Source: Cupriavidus pampae (GTDB lineage: Bacteria; Pseudomonadota; Gammaproteobacteria; Burkholderiales; Burkholderiaceae). Taken from it: DNA of 64,000 nt. Of this stretch, positions 42,309 through 50,953 are shown piece after piece (position 1 is the stretch's first letter; every line of letters starts with the position of its first letter). The notes beneath the pieces were generated by a model. That model worked only from the letters and a program-made list of their open reading frames with translations. It had not been told where the DNA came from and did not search any database. The stretch spans positions 620,001-684,000 of the forward strand of contig NZ_CAJZAG010000003.1 in the NCBI RefSeq assembly GCF_914271485.1, given 5' to 3'. The position numbers were made by a program, and so were the translations under genes.

Positions 42309-42632
42309 ATGAGTACCGATTCCAACGATCAAGACAACGACCGTAAGGACGATCCGACCGAGGGCGTCTCGCCACGCGAGTCGCTGATCGAATACCCGAG
42401 CGATTTTCCGATCAAGGTCATGGGCGCGATGCAGGATGGTTTCGCCGAAACCATCGTGGAAGTCGTGCGAGGCTTCGATCCCGAATTTGACGCCGGCAAG
42501 ATGGAAATGCGTCCGTCGCGCAACGGCAACTACCTGGGCCTGACGGTGACGGTACGGGCGACGAGCCGCGAACAGCTCGACAACCTGTACCGCGCGCTGA
42601 GCTCGCACCCGATGGTCAAGGTGGTGATGTAA
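42309..42632 (+). CDS. DUF493 (YbeD-like) regulator-domain protein
   Basis: 107-aa protein with an acidic, disordered N-terminus and an ACT-like alpha/beta fold (ESLIEYPSDFPIKVMGAMQDGF ... LTVTVRATSREQLDNLYRALSSHPMVKVVM) that fits YbeD/DUF493. In many proteobacteria it lies between dacC/dacA and lipB; here lipB and lipA are not in the window. The stop touches the GTG start of rlmI, so both are likely cotranslated. Confidence 0.9.
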   Translation: MSTDSNDQDNDRKDDPTEGVSPRESLIEYPSDFPIKVMGAMQDGFAETIVEVVRGFDPEFDAGKMEMRPSRNGNYLGLTVTVRATSREQLDNLYRALSSHPMVKVVM

Positions 42633-43826
42633 GTGAATGTGATCACGCTCAAGCCGGGCAAGGAGAAGTCCCTGCTCCGGCGCCATCCGTGGGTCTATGC
42701 CACGGGTATTGCCACCACCACCGGTCGTTGCGAGCCGGGCGCCACCGTGACGGTGCGCGCCGCCGACGGACGCTTTCTGGCGCGCGGGGCCTATAGCCCC
42801 GAGTCGCAGATCCGCGTACGGGTATGGACCTTCGACGAGGACGAGCCCGTCGATCACGCGCTGATCAAACGGCGCGTGGCCAGCGCGCTTGCGCATCGCA
42901 AGCAATGGGTACACGACACCAGCGCCGTGCGGATCGTGTTCGGCGAATCGGACCGCTTGCCGGGCCTGATCGTCGATTACTACGGCACGGGCGAGCGTGG
43001 CCAGCTGGTGTGCCAGTTCAACTCCGCCGGTGTGGAGCAGTGGAAGAGCGCGATCGTGCAGGCGCTGGTCAAGGAGACCGGCTGCCCCAACGTGTACGAG
43101 CGTTCCGACGCGGCCGTGCGCGAGCGCGAAGGGCTGCCGTTGGTGACCGGCGTGCTCGCCGGCGCCGAGCCCGATCCCGAGCTGTCGGTGACCGAGCACG
43201 GGGTGCGCTACTACGTGGACGTGCGCAACGGCCACAAGACCGGCTTCTACGTCGACCAGCGCGACAACCGCAAGCTGGTCGGCGATCTCGCGCAGGGTCG
43301 CGAAGTGCTGAACTGCTTCTGCTACACGGGCGGCTTCTCGCTGGCCGCGTTGCGTGGCGGTGCGACGGCCGTAACGTCGATCGACTCGTCGGGTGAGGCG
43401 CTCAAGATCGCCGCCAACAACGTCACGCTGAACGGCTTCGACGCGGAACGTGCCACGTGGCTCGATGCCGACGTGTTCAAGACGCTGCGGCAGTTCCGCG
43501 CCGAGGGCCGCCAGTTCGACCTGATCGTGCTCGATCCGCCGAAGTTCGCGCCGTCCGCGCAGCATATCGAGCGGGCCGCGCGCGCGTACAAGGAGATCAA
43601 CCTGGTCGGCATGCAATTGCTGCGGCCGGGCGGGCTGCTGTTCACGTATTCGTGCTCGGGTGCGATCAGCATGGAACTGTTCCAGAAGATCGTGGCGGGC
43701 GCCGCCACCGATGCGCGCGCGGATGCCCGCATCCTGCGCCGCCTGTCGGCCGGCACCGATCATCCGATGTCCGCGGCCTTCCCGGAAGGCGAATATCTAA
43801 AGGGCCTGCTTCTCGAAAAGATCTGA
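42633..43826 (+). CDS. rlmI: Class I SAM-dependent rRNA methyltransferase (RlmI-like)
   Basis: 397 aa. N-terminal PUA domain (LKPGKEKSLLRRHPWVYATG to the SQIRVRVWTF region), a linker, and a Rossmann methyltransferase domain with motif I LNCFCYTGGFSLAAL and catalytic-site LIVLDPPKFAPSAQ. RlmI makes m5C1962 in 23S rRNA; orthology is likely but not proven. GTG start immediately after the DUF493 stop. A strong terminator lies 105 bp beyond. Confidence 0.88.
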   Translation: MNVITLKPGKEKSLLRRHPWVYATGIATTTGRCEPGATVTVRAADGRFLARGAYSPESQIRVRVWTFDEDEPVDHALIKRRVASALAHRKQWVHDTSAVRIVFGESDRLPGLIVDYYGTGERGQLVCQFNSAGVEQWKSAIVQALVKETGCPNVYERSDAAVREREGLPLVTGVLAGAEPDPELSVTEHGVRYYVDVRNGHKTGFYVDQRDNRKLVGDLAQGREVLNCFCYTGGFSLAALRGGATAVTSIDSSGEALKIAANNVTLNGFDAERATWLDADVFKTLRQFRAEGRQFDLIVLDPPKFAPSAQHIERAARAYKEINLVGMQLLRPGGLLFTYSCSGAISMELFQKIVAGAATDARADARILRRLSAGTDHPMSAAFPEGEYLKGLLLEKI

Positions 43827-43930
43827 AGCTGACTGTCTTGGGACGGTAACAATGGCCACCTATCATTGGCTTCGCGGTGGAAGCATTGGCAGGTGCCCCA
43901 CCGCCTCTTCTTATCAGTCTTCGTGGTAAT

Positions 43931-43964
43931 TGCCCCGCAGGTAAGACCTGCGGGGCATTTTTTT
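43931..43964 (+). terminator. Terminator after rlmI
   Basis: TGCCCCGCAGGT and ACCTGCGGGGCA arms with a short AAG loop and seven T. Strong, rho-independent. It ends the dacC-rlmI transcript. Confidence 0.92.
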
Positions 43965-44012
43965 GCCTGAAACTAGACGACTGCCACTAGCGATAGCCGC
44001 CACGAAACTCCC

Positions 44013-44043
44013 TATAATCGACCGATCGTCGAACGATCGTTCG
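44013..44043 (+). promoter_or_regulatory. Promoter -10 with overlapping TetR-like palindrome upstream of the nitronate monooxygenase gene
   Basis: TATAAT at 44013-44018 is followed at once by CGACCGATCGTCG and the perfect 14-bp palindrome CGAACGATCGTTCG (44030-44043), covering the predicted start. This is the usual place and form of a TetR-family repressor site, but no tetR gene is adjacent. GGAG lies before the ATG at 44060. Confidence 0.6.
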
Positions 44044-44059
44044 CAAAAAAGGAGACCTC

Positions 44060-45037
44060 ATGCCCGCCGCCAAGCACCTGCCACCGGTTCTGCAAGATCT
44101 GGCCCTGCCTGTCATTGCCTCACCGATGTTTATCGTGAGCTATCCCGAGCTCGTGCTGGCGCAGTGCAAGGCCGGGATCGTCGGTTCGTTTCCGGCGCTC
44201 AATGCGCGGCCCGCGGAGCTGCTCGACGAATGGCTGACGATGATGCAGGAGGAACTGGCCGCGCATGTGGCGGCGAACCCTGGCGCGCGCGTGGGCCCGA
44301 TCGCGGTGAACCAGATCGTGCACGCTTCCAATGCGCGGCTGGAGCATGACATCAAGGTGTGCGTCGAACACAAGGTGCCGATCTTCATCACGTCGCTGCG
44401 CGCGCCGCCCAAGGAGATGATCGATGCCGTGCACAGCTATGGCGGCATCGTGCTGCACGACGTGATCAACCTGCGCCATGCGGAGAAGGCGATCGAGGCC
44501 GGCGTCGATGGCCTGATCCTCGTCGCGGCCGGTGCGGGGGGCCATGCGGGCATGATGTCGCCGTTCGCGCTCGTGGGCGAAGTGCGTCGCATCTTCGATG
44601 GCCCGATCGCGCTGTCGGGCTCGATCGCCACTGGCGATGCCGTGCTGGCGGCCCAGGCGATGGGCGCCGACTTCGCGTACGTCGGCACGCGCTTTATCGC
44701 ATCGCAGGAAGCGCATGCAAGCCCCGAATACAAGCATTCGATCACGCATTCGGCCGCGGCGGATATCATCTACACCAACCTGTTCACGGGCGTGCATGGC
44801 AACTACATCCGCGAGAGCATCCTCAATTCGGGGCTCGATCCGGAAAACCTGCCGGTCGCGGACAAGTCCAAGATGGATTTCTCGAGCGGTAGCTCCAAGA
44901 CCAAGGCTTGGAAGGACATCTGGGGCGCAGGCCAGGGCGTGGGACAGATCCACGATATTCCAACCGCGGGCGAGATCGTCGCGCGCATGAAGACCGAATA
45001 CGATGCCGCAAGAGCCCGGCTCGCACTCTCGCTATAG
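44060..45037 (+). CDS. NAD(P)H-dependent flavin oxidoreductase (nitronate monooxygenase-type)
   Basis: 325-aa TIM-barrel FMN enzyme of the NMO/2-nitropropane dioxygenase family. FMN phosphate and active-site pieces: LPVIASPMFIVSYPELVLAQ, LILVAAGAGGHAGMMSPFAL (with the His that is catalytic in this family) and LSGSIATGDAVLAAQAMGADFAYVGTRFIAS. It oxidises nitronates or reduces quinones; the physiological substrate is not shown. ybaN overlaps its 3' end by 35 bp. Confidence 0.88.
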   Translation: MPAAKHLPPVLQDLALPVIASPMFIVSYPELVLAQCKAGIVGSFPALNARPAELLDEWLTMMQEELAAHVAANPGARVGPIAVNQIVHASNARLEHDIKVCVEHKVPIFITSLRAPPKEMIDAVHSYGGIVLHDVINLRHAEKAIEAGVDGLILVAAGAGGHAGMMSPFALVGEVRRIFDGPIALSGSIATGDAVLAAQAMGADFAYVGTRFIASQEAHASPEYKHSITHSAAADIIYTNLFTGVHGNYIRESILNSGLDPENLPVADKSKMDFSSGSSKTKAWKDIWGAGQGVGQIHDIPTAGEIVARMKTEYDAARARLALSL

Positions 45038-45431
45038 TCGTCCCGTCAGGGCGCTCTGGGTCACCCTGGGCGTCATCAGCCTGGTGCTCGGCATCATCGG
45101 CATCTTCCTGCCGCTGCTGCCGACCACGCCGTTCGTGCTGCTGGCCGCCGCGTGTTTCGCGCGCGGCTCGGCGCGCTTTCATACCTGGCTCGTTTCGCAT
45201 CCGCGCTTCGGGCCCACCATCCTCGACTGGCAGAAGCATCGCGCGATTCCCTGGCGTGCCAAGGTGTTCGCGCTGTCGACAATGTGGGTGTCGATGGGGA
45301 CCACCGCGTGGTTCCTGCGCGCGCGCCCTTATGCTTCCCTCACGCTGATCGGCATCGCGCTCGCGGTGAGCATCTGGATGCTGCGGCTGCCGACGCGCGC
45401 GCCGGCAAGCCGATCCTCGTCTCAGTCGTAA
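45003..45431 (+). CDS. YbaN family (DUF454) inner-membrane protein
   Basis: 142-aa protein with three to four hydrophobic segments and the DUF454 core GIIGIFLPLLPTTPFVLLAAAC and FARGSARFHTWLVSHPRFGP. Function is unknown. The 35-bp overlap with the flavin oxidoreductase gene suggests coupled translation. Its 3' end overlaps the stop of the convergent ligase by about 10 bp. Confidence 0.88.
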   Translation: MPQEPGSHSRYSRPVRALWVTLGVISLVLGIIGIFLPLLPTTPFVLLAAACFARGSARFHTWLVSHPRFGPTILDWQKHRAIPWRAKVFALSTMWVSMGTTAWFLRARPYASLTLIGIALAVSIWMLRLPTRAPASRSSSQS

Positions 45432-46702
45432 CGACGCGCGTCCTCGATGGTCTTGCCGTCCTGCGGCAACGCGCCTTCGGCCACGAACCTTACCTCGCCG
45501 CGCAGGCGCAACACCTCGCGCAATGACGTGCCGATGGCCGTGGCCAGTGCGTCGTCCTGCCGCGTCGCATCGCAATGCAGCGTCATGGTGTCCGCACCCA
45601 CGGTGCCCGTCACCACGAGCCGCGCGGCACGCACTTCCGGATGGCGCCGTACCACCTCCGCCACCTGCCCCGGATAGACGAACATGCCCTTGACCTTGGT
45701 GGTCTGGTCCGCGCGGCCGAGCCACCCCTTGAGCCGGATATTGGTGCGGCCGCACGGACTCGCACGCTGCGGCGAATCGGCCACGATCGCCGACAGGTCG
45801 CCAGTGCCGAAGCGGATCAGCGGATAGTCGCCATTGGCGAGCACGGTTACCACCACTTCACCGATCTCGCCATCGGGCATCGGCTGCGTGCCGCCGGGCT
45901 CGACGATCTCCACCAACACGCCCTCATCGACGATCCAGCCATCGCCACCCTCGGTCTCGTAGGCGATCAGGCCGAGGTCGGCGGTGCCGTACATCTGGCG
46001 CGCGGTCACGCCGTGGTCGTGCAGCCACGCGCGCAGCGGCGGCGGACAGGCCTCGCCCGAGACCAACGCCTTGGACAGGCTCGCGCAGGGCTGCCCCATC
46101 TCGGCACCTCGCTCGAGCAGCAGCTTGAGGAACGATGGCGTACCCGCATAGGCGGAGGGCTGCAAGCTGGCCAACGCTTCCACCTGCGACTCGGTCTGCC
46201 CGACGCCGGCGGGGAACACACAGCAGCCGAGGCGGTGCGCGCCGGTTTCCATCATCATGCCGGCCGGCGTGAAGTGATACGAGAACGTGTTGTAGACCAG
46301 TTCCCCCGCACGAAAACCCGCGGCGTACATCGCGCGCGCCACGCGCCACCAGTCGCCCGAATGGCCATCGGGTTCGTGGATTGGACCCGGCGAGCGGAAC
46401 AGATGACGCAGGCCGCCGATCGGCGTGGCGTTGAGCCCGCCAAGCGGGGGCGCCAGACGTTGGCGCGCGGTCAGTTCGGACTTGCGCGTGACCGGTAGCT
46501 GTGCAAGCGCCTCGCGCGTATGGACGTCGCGCGCATCGATGTGGCCGAGTACCTCGGCGAAATACGTCGCGTGGGACTGCGCATGCGCGACCTGTCGCGA
46601 CAACGCGGCAAGTTGCGCGTGTTCGCGCGCTTCCGGCTCGCGTGTTTCGAGCGCGTCGAAATACTCGCCGGTGCCCGCGGCGGCCATCTGATTGGTGTCC
46701 AT
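45422..46702 (-). CDS. Phenylacetate-CoA ligase family (PaaK-like) AMP-forming ligase
   Basis: 426-aa ANL-superfamily enzyme. The PaaK-like order is seen: LPVTRKSEL..., FRSPGPIHEPDGHSGDWW (ATP-binding region), YNTFSYHFTPAGMMMETGA, MYGTADLGLIAYETEG and the hinge GWLGRADQTTKVKGMFVYPGQV with its Lys. It forms an acyl-AMP, then acyl-CoA, from an aromatic or similar acid; the acid is unknown. Start MDTNQ at 46702; the longer frame upstream belongs to the livF antisense. Last gene of the Liv-ligase operon. Confidence 0.82.
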   Translation of the reverse strand: MDTNQMAAAGTGEYFDALETREPEAREHAQLAALSRQVAHAQSHATYFAEVLGHIDARDVHTREALAQLPVTRKSELTARQRLAPPLGGLNATPIGGLRHLFRSPGPIHEPDGHSGDWWRVARAMYAAGFRAGELVYNTFSYHFTPAGMMMETGAHRLGCCVFPAGVGQTESQVEALASLQPSAYAGTPSFLKLLLERGAEMGQPCASLSKALVSGEACPPPLRAWLHDHGVTARQMYGTADLGLIAYETEGGDGWIVDEGVLVEIVEPGGTQPMPDGEIGEVVVTVLANGDYPLIRFGTGDLSAIVADSPQRASPCGRTNIRLKGWLGRADQTTKVKGMFVYPGQVAEVVRRHPEVRAARLVVTGTVGADTMTLHCDATRQDDALATAIGTSLREVLRLRGEVRFVAEGALPQDGKTIEDARRYD

Positions 46703-46713
46703 GAATCGATCCT

Positions 46714-47523
46714 TCACGCCAGCCAGCGTTTGCGGCGGCGATAGCTCTTTACGTCGCGGAACGACTTGCGCGCGGCGCCTTCCGCATCGTTCGCCGCCAC
46801 GCCGAGGTAGAACTCCTTGACGTCCTCGTTGGTGCGCAGCGACTCGGCATCGCCATCCATCACCACGCGGCCGTTCTCGAGGATGTAGCCATAGTCCGCA
46901 TAGCGCAGCGCCACCATCGTGTTCTGCTCCGCCAGCAGAAAGCTCACGCGCTCGCGCCCGTTGAGGTCGCGCACGATCTCGAAGATCTCCTCGACGATCT
47001 GCGGCGCGAGCCCCATCGATGGCTCGTCGAGCAGGATCATCGCGGGCTTGGCCATCATCGCCCGGCCGATCGCACACATCTGCTGCTCGCCGCCCGACGT
47101 GTACCCGGCCTGCGACTTGCGTCGCGTCTTCAGCCGCGGGAAGTAGTCATAGATCTTCTCGAGCTCGTCGCGCGTGGCCGCGCGGGACAGCCCGCGCGTG
47201 TATGCACCGGTCAGCAGGTTCTCCTCGATGGTCAGGTGCGCAAAGCAGTGGCGCCCCTCCATCACCTGGATCACACCGCGCCGCACGAGGTCGTTCGGCG
47301 TGAGCTGATCGACGCGATCCCCGCGGTAGGTGATGGAGCCCTTGGTCACGTCACCACGCTCGGCGTGCAGCAGGTTGGAGATGGCCTTGAGCGTGGTGGT
47401 CTTGCCGGCGCCATTGGCGCCGAGCAGGGCCACGATACGACCCTCGGGCACTTCGAGCGAGACGCCCTTGAGCACGAGGATCACGTGGTCGTAGATGACC
47501 TCGATATTGTTGACGGTGAGCAT
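46714..47523 (-). CDS. livF: Liv-type ABC transporter ATP-binding protein (LivF)
   Basis: 269-aa ATPase of a branched-chain amino acid (HAAT) type importer. Walker A ALLGANGAGKTTTLKAI, the signature TSGGEQQMCAIGRAM and Walker B PAMILLDEPSMGLAP. A C-terminal basic extension (ARKSFRDVKSYRRRKRWLA) of about 20 residues exceeds LivF. Four bases after livK, 11 before the PaaK-like gene: tightly coupled. Confidence 0.94.
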   Translation of the reverse strand: MLTVNNIEVIYDHVILVLKGVSLEVPEGRIVALLGANGAGKTTTLKAISNLLHAERGDVTKGSITYRGDRVDQLTPNDLVRRGVIQVMEGRHCFAHLTIEENLLTGAYTRGLSRAATRDELEKIYDYFPRLKTRRKSQAGYTSGGEQQMCAIGRAMMAKPAMILLDEPSMGLAPQIVEEIFEIVRDLNGRERVSFLLAEQNTMVALRYADYGYILENGRVVMDGDAESLRTNEDVKEFYLGVAANDAEGAARKSFRDVKSYRRRKRWLA

Positions 47524-47527
47524 GGCG

Positions 47528-48865
47528 TCAGGACTTCACGCAGCCCGGCGTGATGCCCTTCTCCTTCGCGTATTGCGCCGCGTTGGCCTTGAACAGCGGG
47601 TGGATCAGCGCCTTGTTGCCTTCGATCCAGTCCGACACCACGACCCACTTGCTGCCGTCCCACTGCTGAATCTTCACCTTGCCCGAGCCCTCGTGGTTCT
47701 CGCACGACGTCTTGATCTCGGGCAGCAATCCGGTGGCGCCGAGCTGCTGCAGACGCGCGTTGGTCACGTTGAGGTTCTCGAAGGCCCAGCGCATCTGATC
47801 GCCGTTCATCGGTTTGCCCTTGCCGAACTTGTCCTGCGCAACGCGAATCGCTTCCACCGTCACCACGGCCGCCGATACGCCACGGTTGTAGAGCACCGAG
47901 CCCACCTTGTTGCGGTCCTGCATATTGCCCTTGTTGGCGCCGTAGACCACCTTGTCGATATCGGCGATCAGCGGCACGTTGCGGCCCGCCACGTTCCACG
48001 TCGCGCTCAGATACCCCTTGGCCGCGTCGCCGGCGGGCACGGTGTCCTCTTCCGAGCCGGCCCACCACGAGCCGATCATCTTGTCGCGCGAGAAGCCGAC
48101 CTTCTGCGCCGCCTTGAGCGCGGTCTGGTTCATCACACCCCAGCCCCAGAAGATCACGTAGTCCGGATTCTCCTGGCGAATGCGCAGCCACTGCGCGCCC
48201 TGCTCGTTGCCGGGGTGCGCCACCGGAATCTCGACGAGGTTGAACTTGTTGAGCTTGGACTCCGCCTGCAACGCGACGATCGGCTCCTTGCCGTATGCCG
48301 AGTCGTGATACAGGTAGACGATCTTCTTGCCCGCGAGCGAACCGCCGCTCTTCGTCTGCAGGTATTTGACGATGGCCGACACCTGCATCTGATACGTGGT
48401 GACGAGCGGGAATGCGTATGGGAACACCGAGCCGTCCACCGCGTCGGTGCGGCCATAGCCCATCATGACCAGCGGGACCTTGTCGGCCGCGGTCTTGTCC
48501 ACCAGCGCGTACGAGATGCCCGTCGACATCGAGTGATAGGCCGTGCCTTTGGTGGTCGCGTTCTTGGCCTTCAAACGCTCATAGCACTCGACGCCCTTGG
48601 CGTTGTTGTACTCGGTCTCGCACTCCTCCCACGACAGCTTGACGCCGTTGACGCCGCCGTCCTTGAGGTTCACGTAGTTGAGGTAGTCGATAAAGCCACC
48701 GTAGAACGACTGGCCGTTGGCGCCGTAGGGGCCGACGCGATAGCTGGGCAGCGCGACAAACTGCTCGTTGGTCTGCGCGAATGCGGCGCCGGCCGGCGCG
48801 AGCAGCGCCACGGCGGTAGCCGCCGCGAGCGCGACACGCCACAAATTGCGGATCTCGAATGCCAT
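47528..48865 (-). CDS. Liv-type periplasmic substrate-binding protein
   Basis: 445-aa periplasmic receptor: signal peptide (1-31) then a LivJ/K-like two-lobe fold (VKLSWEECETEYNNAKGVECYERLKAK, LVEIPVAHPGNEQGAQWLRIR, FWGWGVMNQTALKAAQKVGF). It is longer than amino acid-binding LivJ (about 350 aa) and belongs to the group fused in operons with acyl-CoA ligases. Ligand unknown; an aromatic or hydroaromatic acid is a fair guess. An open frame running through to 49573 is not a fusion. Confidence 0.88.
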   Translation of the reverse strand: MAFEIRNLWRVALAAATAVALLAPAGAAFAQTNEQFVALPSYRVGPYGANGQSFYGGFIDYLNYVNLKDGGVNGVKLSWEECETEYNNAKGVECYERLKAKNATTKGTAYHSMSTGISYALVDKTAADKVPLVMMGYGRTDAVDGSVFPYAFPLVTTYQMQVSAIVKYLQTKSGGSLAGKKIVYLYHDSAYGKEPIVALQAESKLNKFNLVEIPVAHPGNEQGAQWLRIRQENPDYVIFWGWGVMNQTALKAAQKVGFSRDKMIGSWWAGSEEDTVPAGDAAKGYLSATWNVAGRNVPLIADIDKVVYGANKGNMQDRNKVGSVLYNRGVSAAVVTVEAIRVAQDKFGKGKPMNGDQMRWAFENLNVTNARLQQLGATGLLPEIKTSCENHEGSGKVKIQQWDGSKWVVVSDWIEGNKALIHPLFKANAAQYAKEKGITPGCVKS

Positions 48866-48930
48866 GACTTGTCTCCTGTTCCTGATGTTTGTTGTTTTGC
48901 TACTACCCCTCGAAATCCCTTCGGTGCGGC

Positions 48931-50007
48931 TCAATGTGGAAATGGCCACAGGCGCAGCTTCTCCTTGCCGATCTGCCACAGGCGCGCGAGCCCGTGCGGC
49001 TCGACGATCAGGAAGAAGATGATCAGGCCGCCGAACACCATCAGCTGGATATGCGAAACAGTGGCGTTGGTGAACGGCAGGTTGAGCGTCGTGGCGAGCG
49101 CCGGCAGCACGTTGTCGAGAAAGATCGGCAGCAGCAGGATGAACGCCGCGCCGAGGAACGAGCCGAGAATGCTGCCCACCCCGCCGATGATGATCATGAA
49201 CAGCACGCGGAACGACAGGTCCAGCGAGAACCCATCCGGCTCCACCGAGCCGAGGTAGCAGAACGCGTACAGCGCGCCCGCCACGCCGCAGTAGAACGAA
49301 CTGACCGCAAAGGCCAGCAGCTTGGTGCGCATCAGCGGAATGCCAATGACCTCCGCAGCCACGTCCATGTCGCGCACCGCCATCCATGCGCGGCCCGTGG
49401 CCGAGCGTACGAGGTTCTTGGCCAGCAGCGCGAGCACGGTCACCACGCCGAGCACGAACAGGTATTTGCGCACCGGCGTGTCGAGCGGCAGGCCGAACAG
49501 GTCCAGCCGCTGGGCCGTAATCACGCCCGAGGAGCTGTTGTTCGAGAACCAGGGAAACTTGGTCAGCGCCCACACCACGAAGAACTGCGCGGCCAGCGTG
49601 GCCACCGCGAGGTAAAACCCCTTGATGCGCAGCGAGGGTAGCCCGAACGCCACGCCCACAAGGGCCGCGGAGAGACCCGCCAGCACGAAGGTGAGCAGCA
49701 CCGGCAGCCCTTCGATACGTAGCTGGAAGTTGTACGCGGCGTACGCGCCCACGGCCATGAATGCGGCCGTGCCGAGCGAGAGCTGGCCCGCGTAGCCGGT
49801 GAGGATGTTGAGCCCGAGCGCGGCCAGCGAGAAGATCAGGAACGGAATCAGGATCGCGTTGAACCAGTATTCGCTGCCGAGGAACGGCACGGCAACGAAT
49901 GCGATCGCCATCGCGAACGCGAAGCCGATGCGGTCCTGACGGATGGGGAAGATCTGGCTGTCGGCGACGTATGAGGTCTTGAACTGGCCCGCTTCACGAT
50001 AGAACAT
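48931..50007 (-). CDS. livM: Liv-type ABC transporter permease (LivM)
   Basis: 358-aa permease with about nine hydrophobic segments (LGLNILTGYAGQLSLGTAAFM, GLPSLRIKGFYLAVATLAAQFF, VLFMIIIGGVGSILGSFLGAAFILLLP). The EAA-like cytoplasmic loop and IIGGVGS region contact the ATPases. Twelve bases after livH. Confidence 0.92.
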   Translation of the reverse strand: MFYREAGQFKTSYVADSQIFPIRQDRIGFAFAMAIAFVAVPFLGSEYWFNAILIPFLIFSLAALGLNILTGYAGQLSLGTAAFMAVGAYAAYNFQLRIEGLPVLLTFVLAGLSAALVGVAFGLPSLRIKGFYLAVATLAAQFFVVWALTKFPWFSNNSSSGVITAQRLDLFGLPLDTPVRKYLFVLGVVTVLALLAKNLVRSATGRAWMAVRDMDVAAEVIGIPLMRTKLLAFAVSSFYCGVAGALYAFCYLGSVEPDGFSLDLSFRVLFMIIIGGVGSILGSFLGAAFILLLPIFLDNVLPALATTLNLPFTNATVSHIQLMVFGGLIIFFLIVEPHGLARLWQIGKEKLRLWPFPH

Positions 50008-50019
50008 TGTCCCTGCTCC

Positions 50020-50934
50020 TCAGACCCGATCGATGTGCTTCTCGCCGAACAGCCCCTCAGGCCTGACGAGAAGAAACAGCAGTGCGAACACATACGGGAA
50101 CCAGCCCTCGATGCCACCGAAGTTGCCCCCGAACATCGACTGGAACACCGGCGGGATATAGATTTCCGCCAGCTTCTCCGACGCGCCGATGATCAGGCCG
50201 CCGACGATCGCGCCAGGCACCGAGGTAAAGCCGCCGAGGATCAGCACCGGCAGCGCCTTGAGCGCGGTCAGCGTCAGCGCGAACTGCACGCCGTTGCGCG
50301 AGCCCCAGAGCATGCCGGCCACCAGCGCGACAAAGCCCGCCACGCCCCACACGATGGCCCAGATATGCTGCAGCGGAATGCCGAGCGAAAGCGCGGCCTG
50401 GTGATCGTCGGCCACCGCGCGCAGCGCGCGTCCGACCTTGGTGTACTGGAAGAACAGCGCGAGCGAGCCTACCAGGATCGCGGCGATGCCTGCGGCCGCG
50501 AGGTCGAACTTCGATATCACGATATTGAAGTGCGTGAGGATCGGCTCGATCGGCTCATCGACGATGCCGAGCTGGATCGGCCGCACCTCGTTGCCAAACA
50601 GCAGCGGCCCGAGTCCTTCGAGGAAGAACGACAGCCCGATGGTCGCCATGAATAGCGTGATCGGCGGCTGGTTGACGAGCTTACGCAGCACGAGTCGTTC
50701 GGTGCCGATGCCGACCAGCACCATCACCACGAAGGCGCCGATGACCGCGGCCCACATCGGCATGCCCTTGTCCATCAGGCCGACCACCGCGAGCGCGGCA
50801 AAGTACACCATCGCGCCCTGCGCGAAGTTGAACACGCCGGACGCCTTGTAGATCAGCACGAAGCCCAGCGCGACGAGCGAGTACATCAGTCCCGACAGCA
50901 ACCCGCCCAGCAGAATTTCAAAGAAGAAAGTCAT
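50020..50934 (-). CDS. livH: Liv-type ABC transporter permease (LivH)
   Basis: 304-aa permease with eight hydrophobic segments. Family pieces are GLMYSLVALGFVLIYKASGVFNFAQGAMVYFAA and, near the end, ALPVLILGGFTSVPGAIVGGL. Pairs with LivM to form the channel. Start at ATG 50934, 19 bp after livG. Confidence 0.94.
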   Translation of the reverse strand: MTFFFEILLGGLLSGLMYSLVALGFVLIYKASGVFNFAQGAMVYFAALAVVGLMDKGMPMWAAVIGAFVVMVLVGIGTERLVLRKLVNQPPITLFMATIGLSFFLEGLGPLLFGNEVRPIQLGIVDEPIEPILTHFNIVISKFDLAAAGIAAILVGSLALFFQYTKVGRALRAVADDHQAALSLGIPLQHIWAIVWGVAGFVALVAGMLWGSRNGVQFALTLTALKALPVLILGGFTSVPGAIVGGLIIGASEKLAEIYIPPVFQSMFGGNFGGIEGWFPYVFALLFLLVRPEGLFGEKHIDRV

Positions 50935-50953
50935 GTTCGATGCCCGCGCTGGT

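Noticed and set aside
47528..49573. Apparent 681-aa receptor fusion upstream of the Liv-type receptor
   Set aside because: The extra N-terminus reads through livM in another frame; the true receptor starts at 48865 with a signal peptide.
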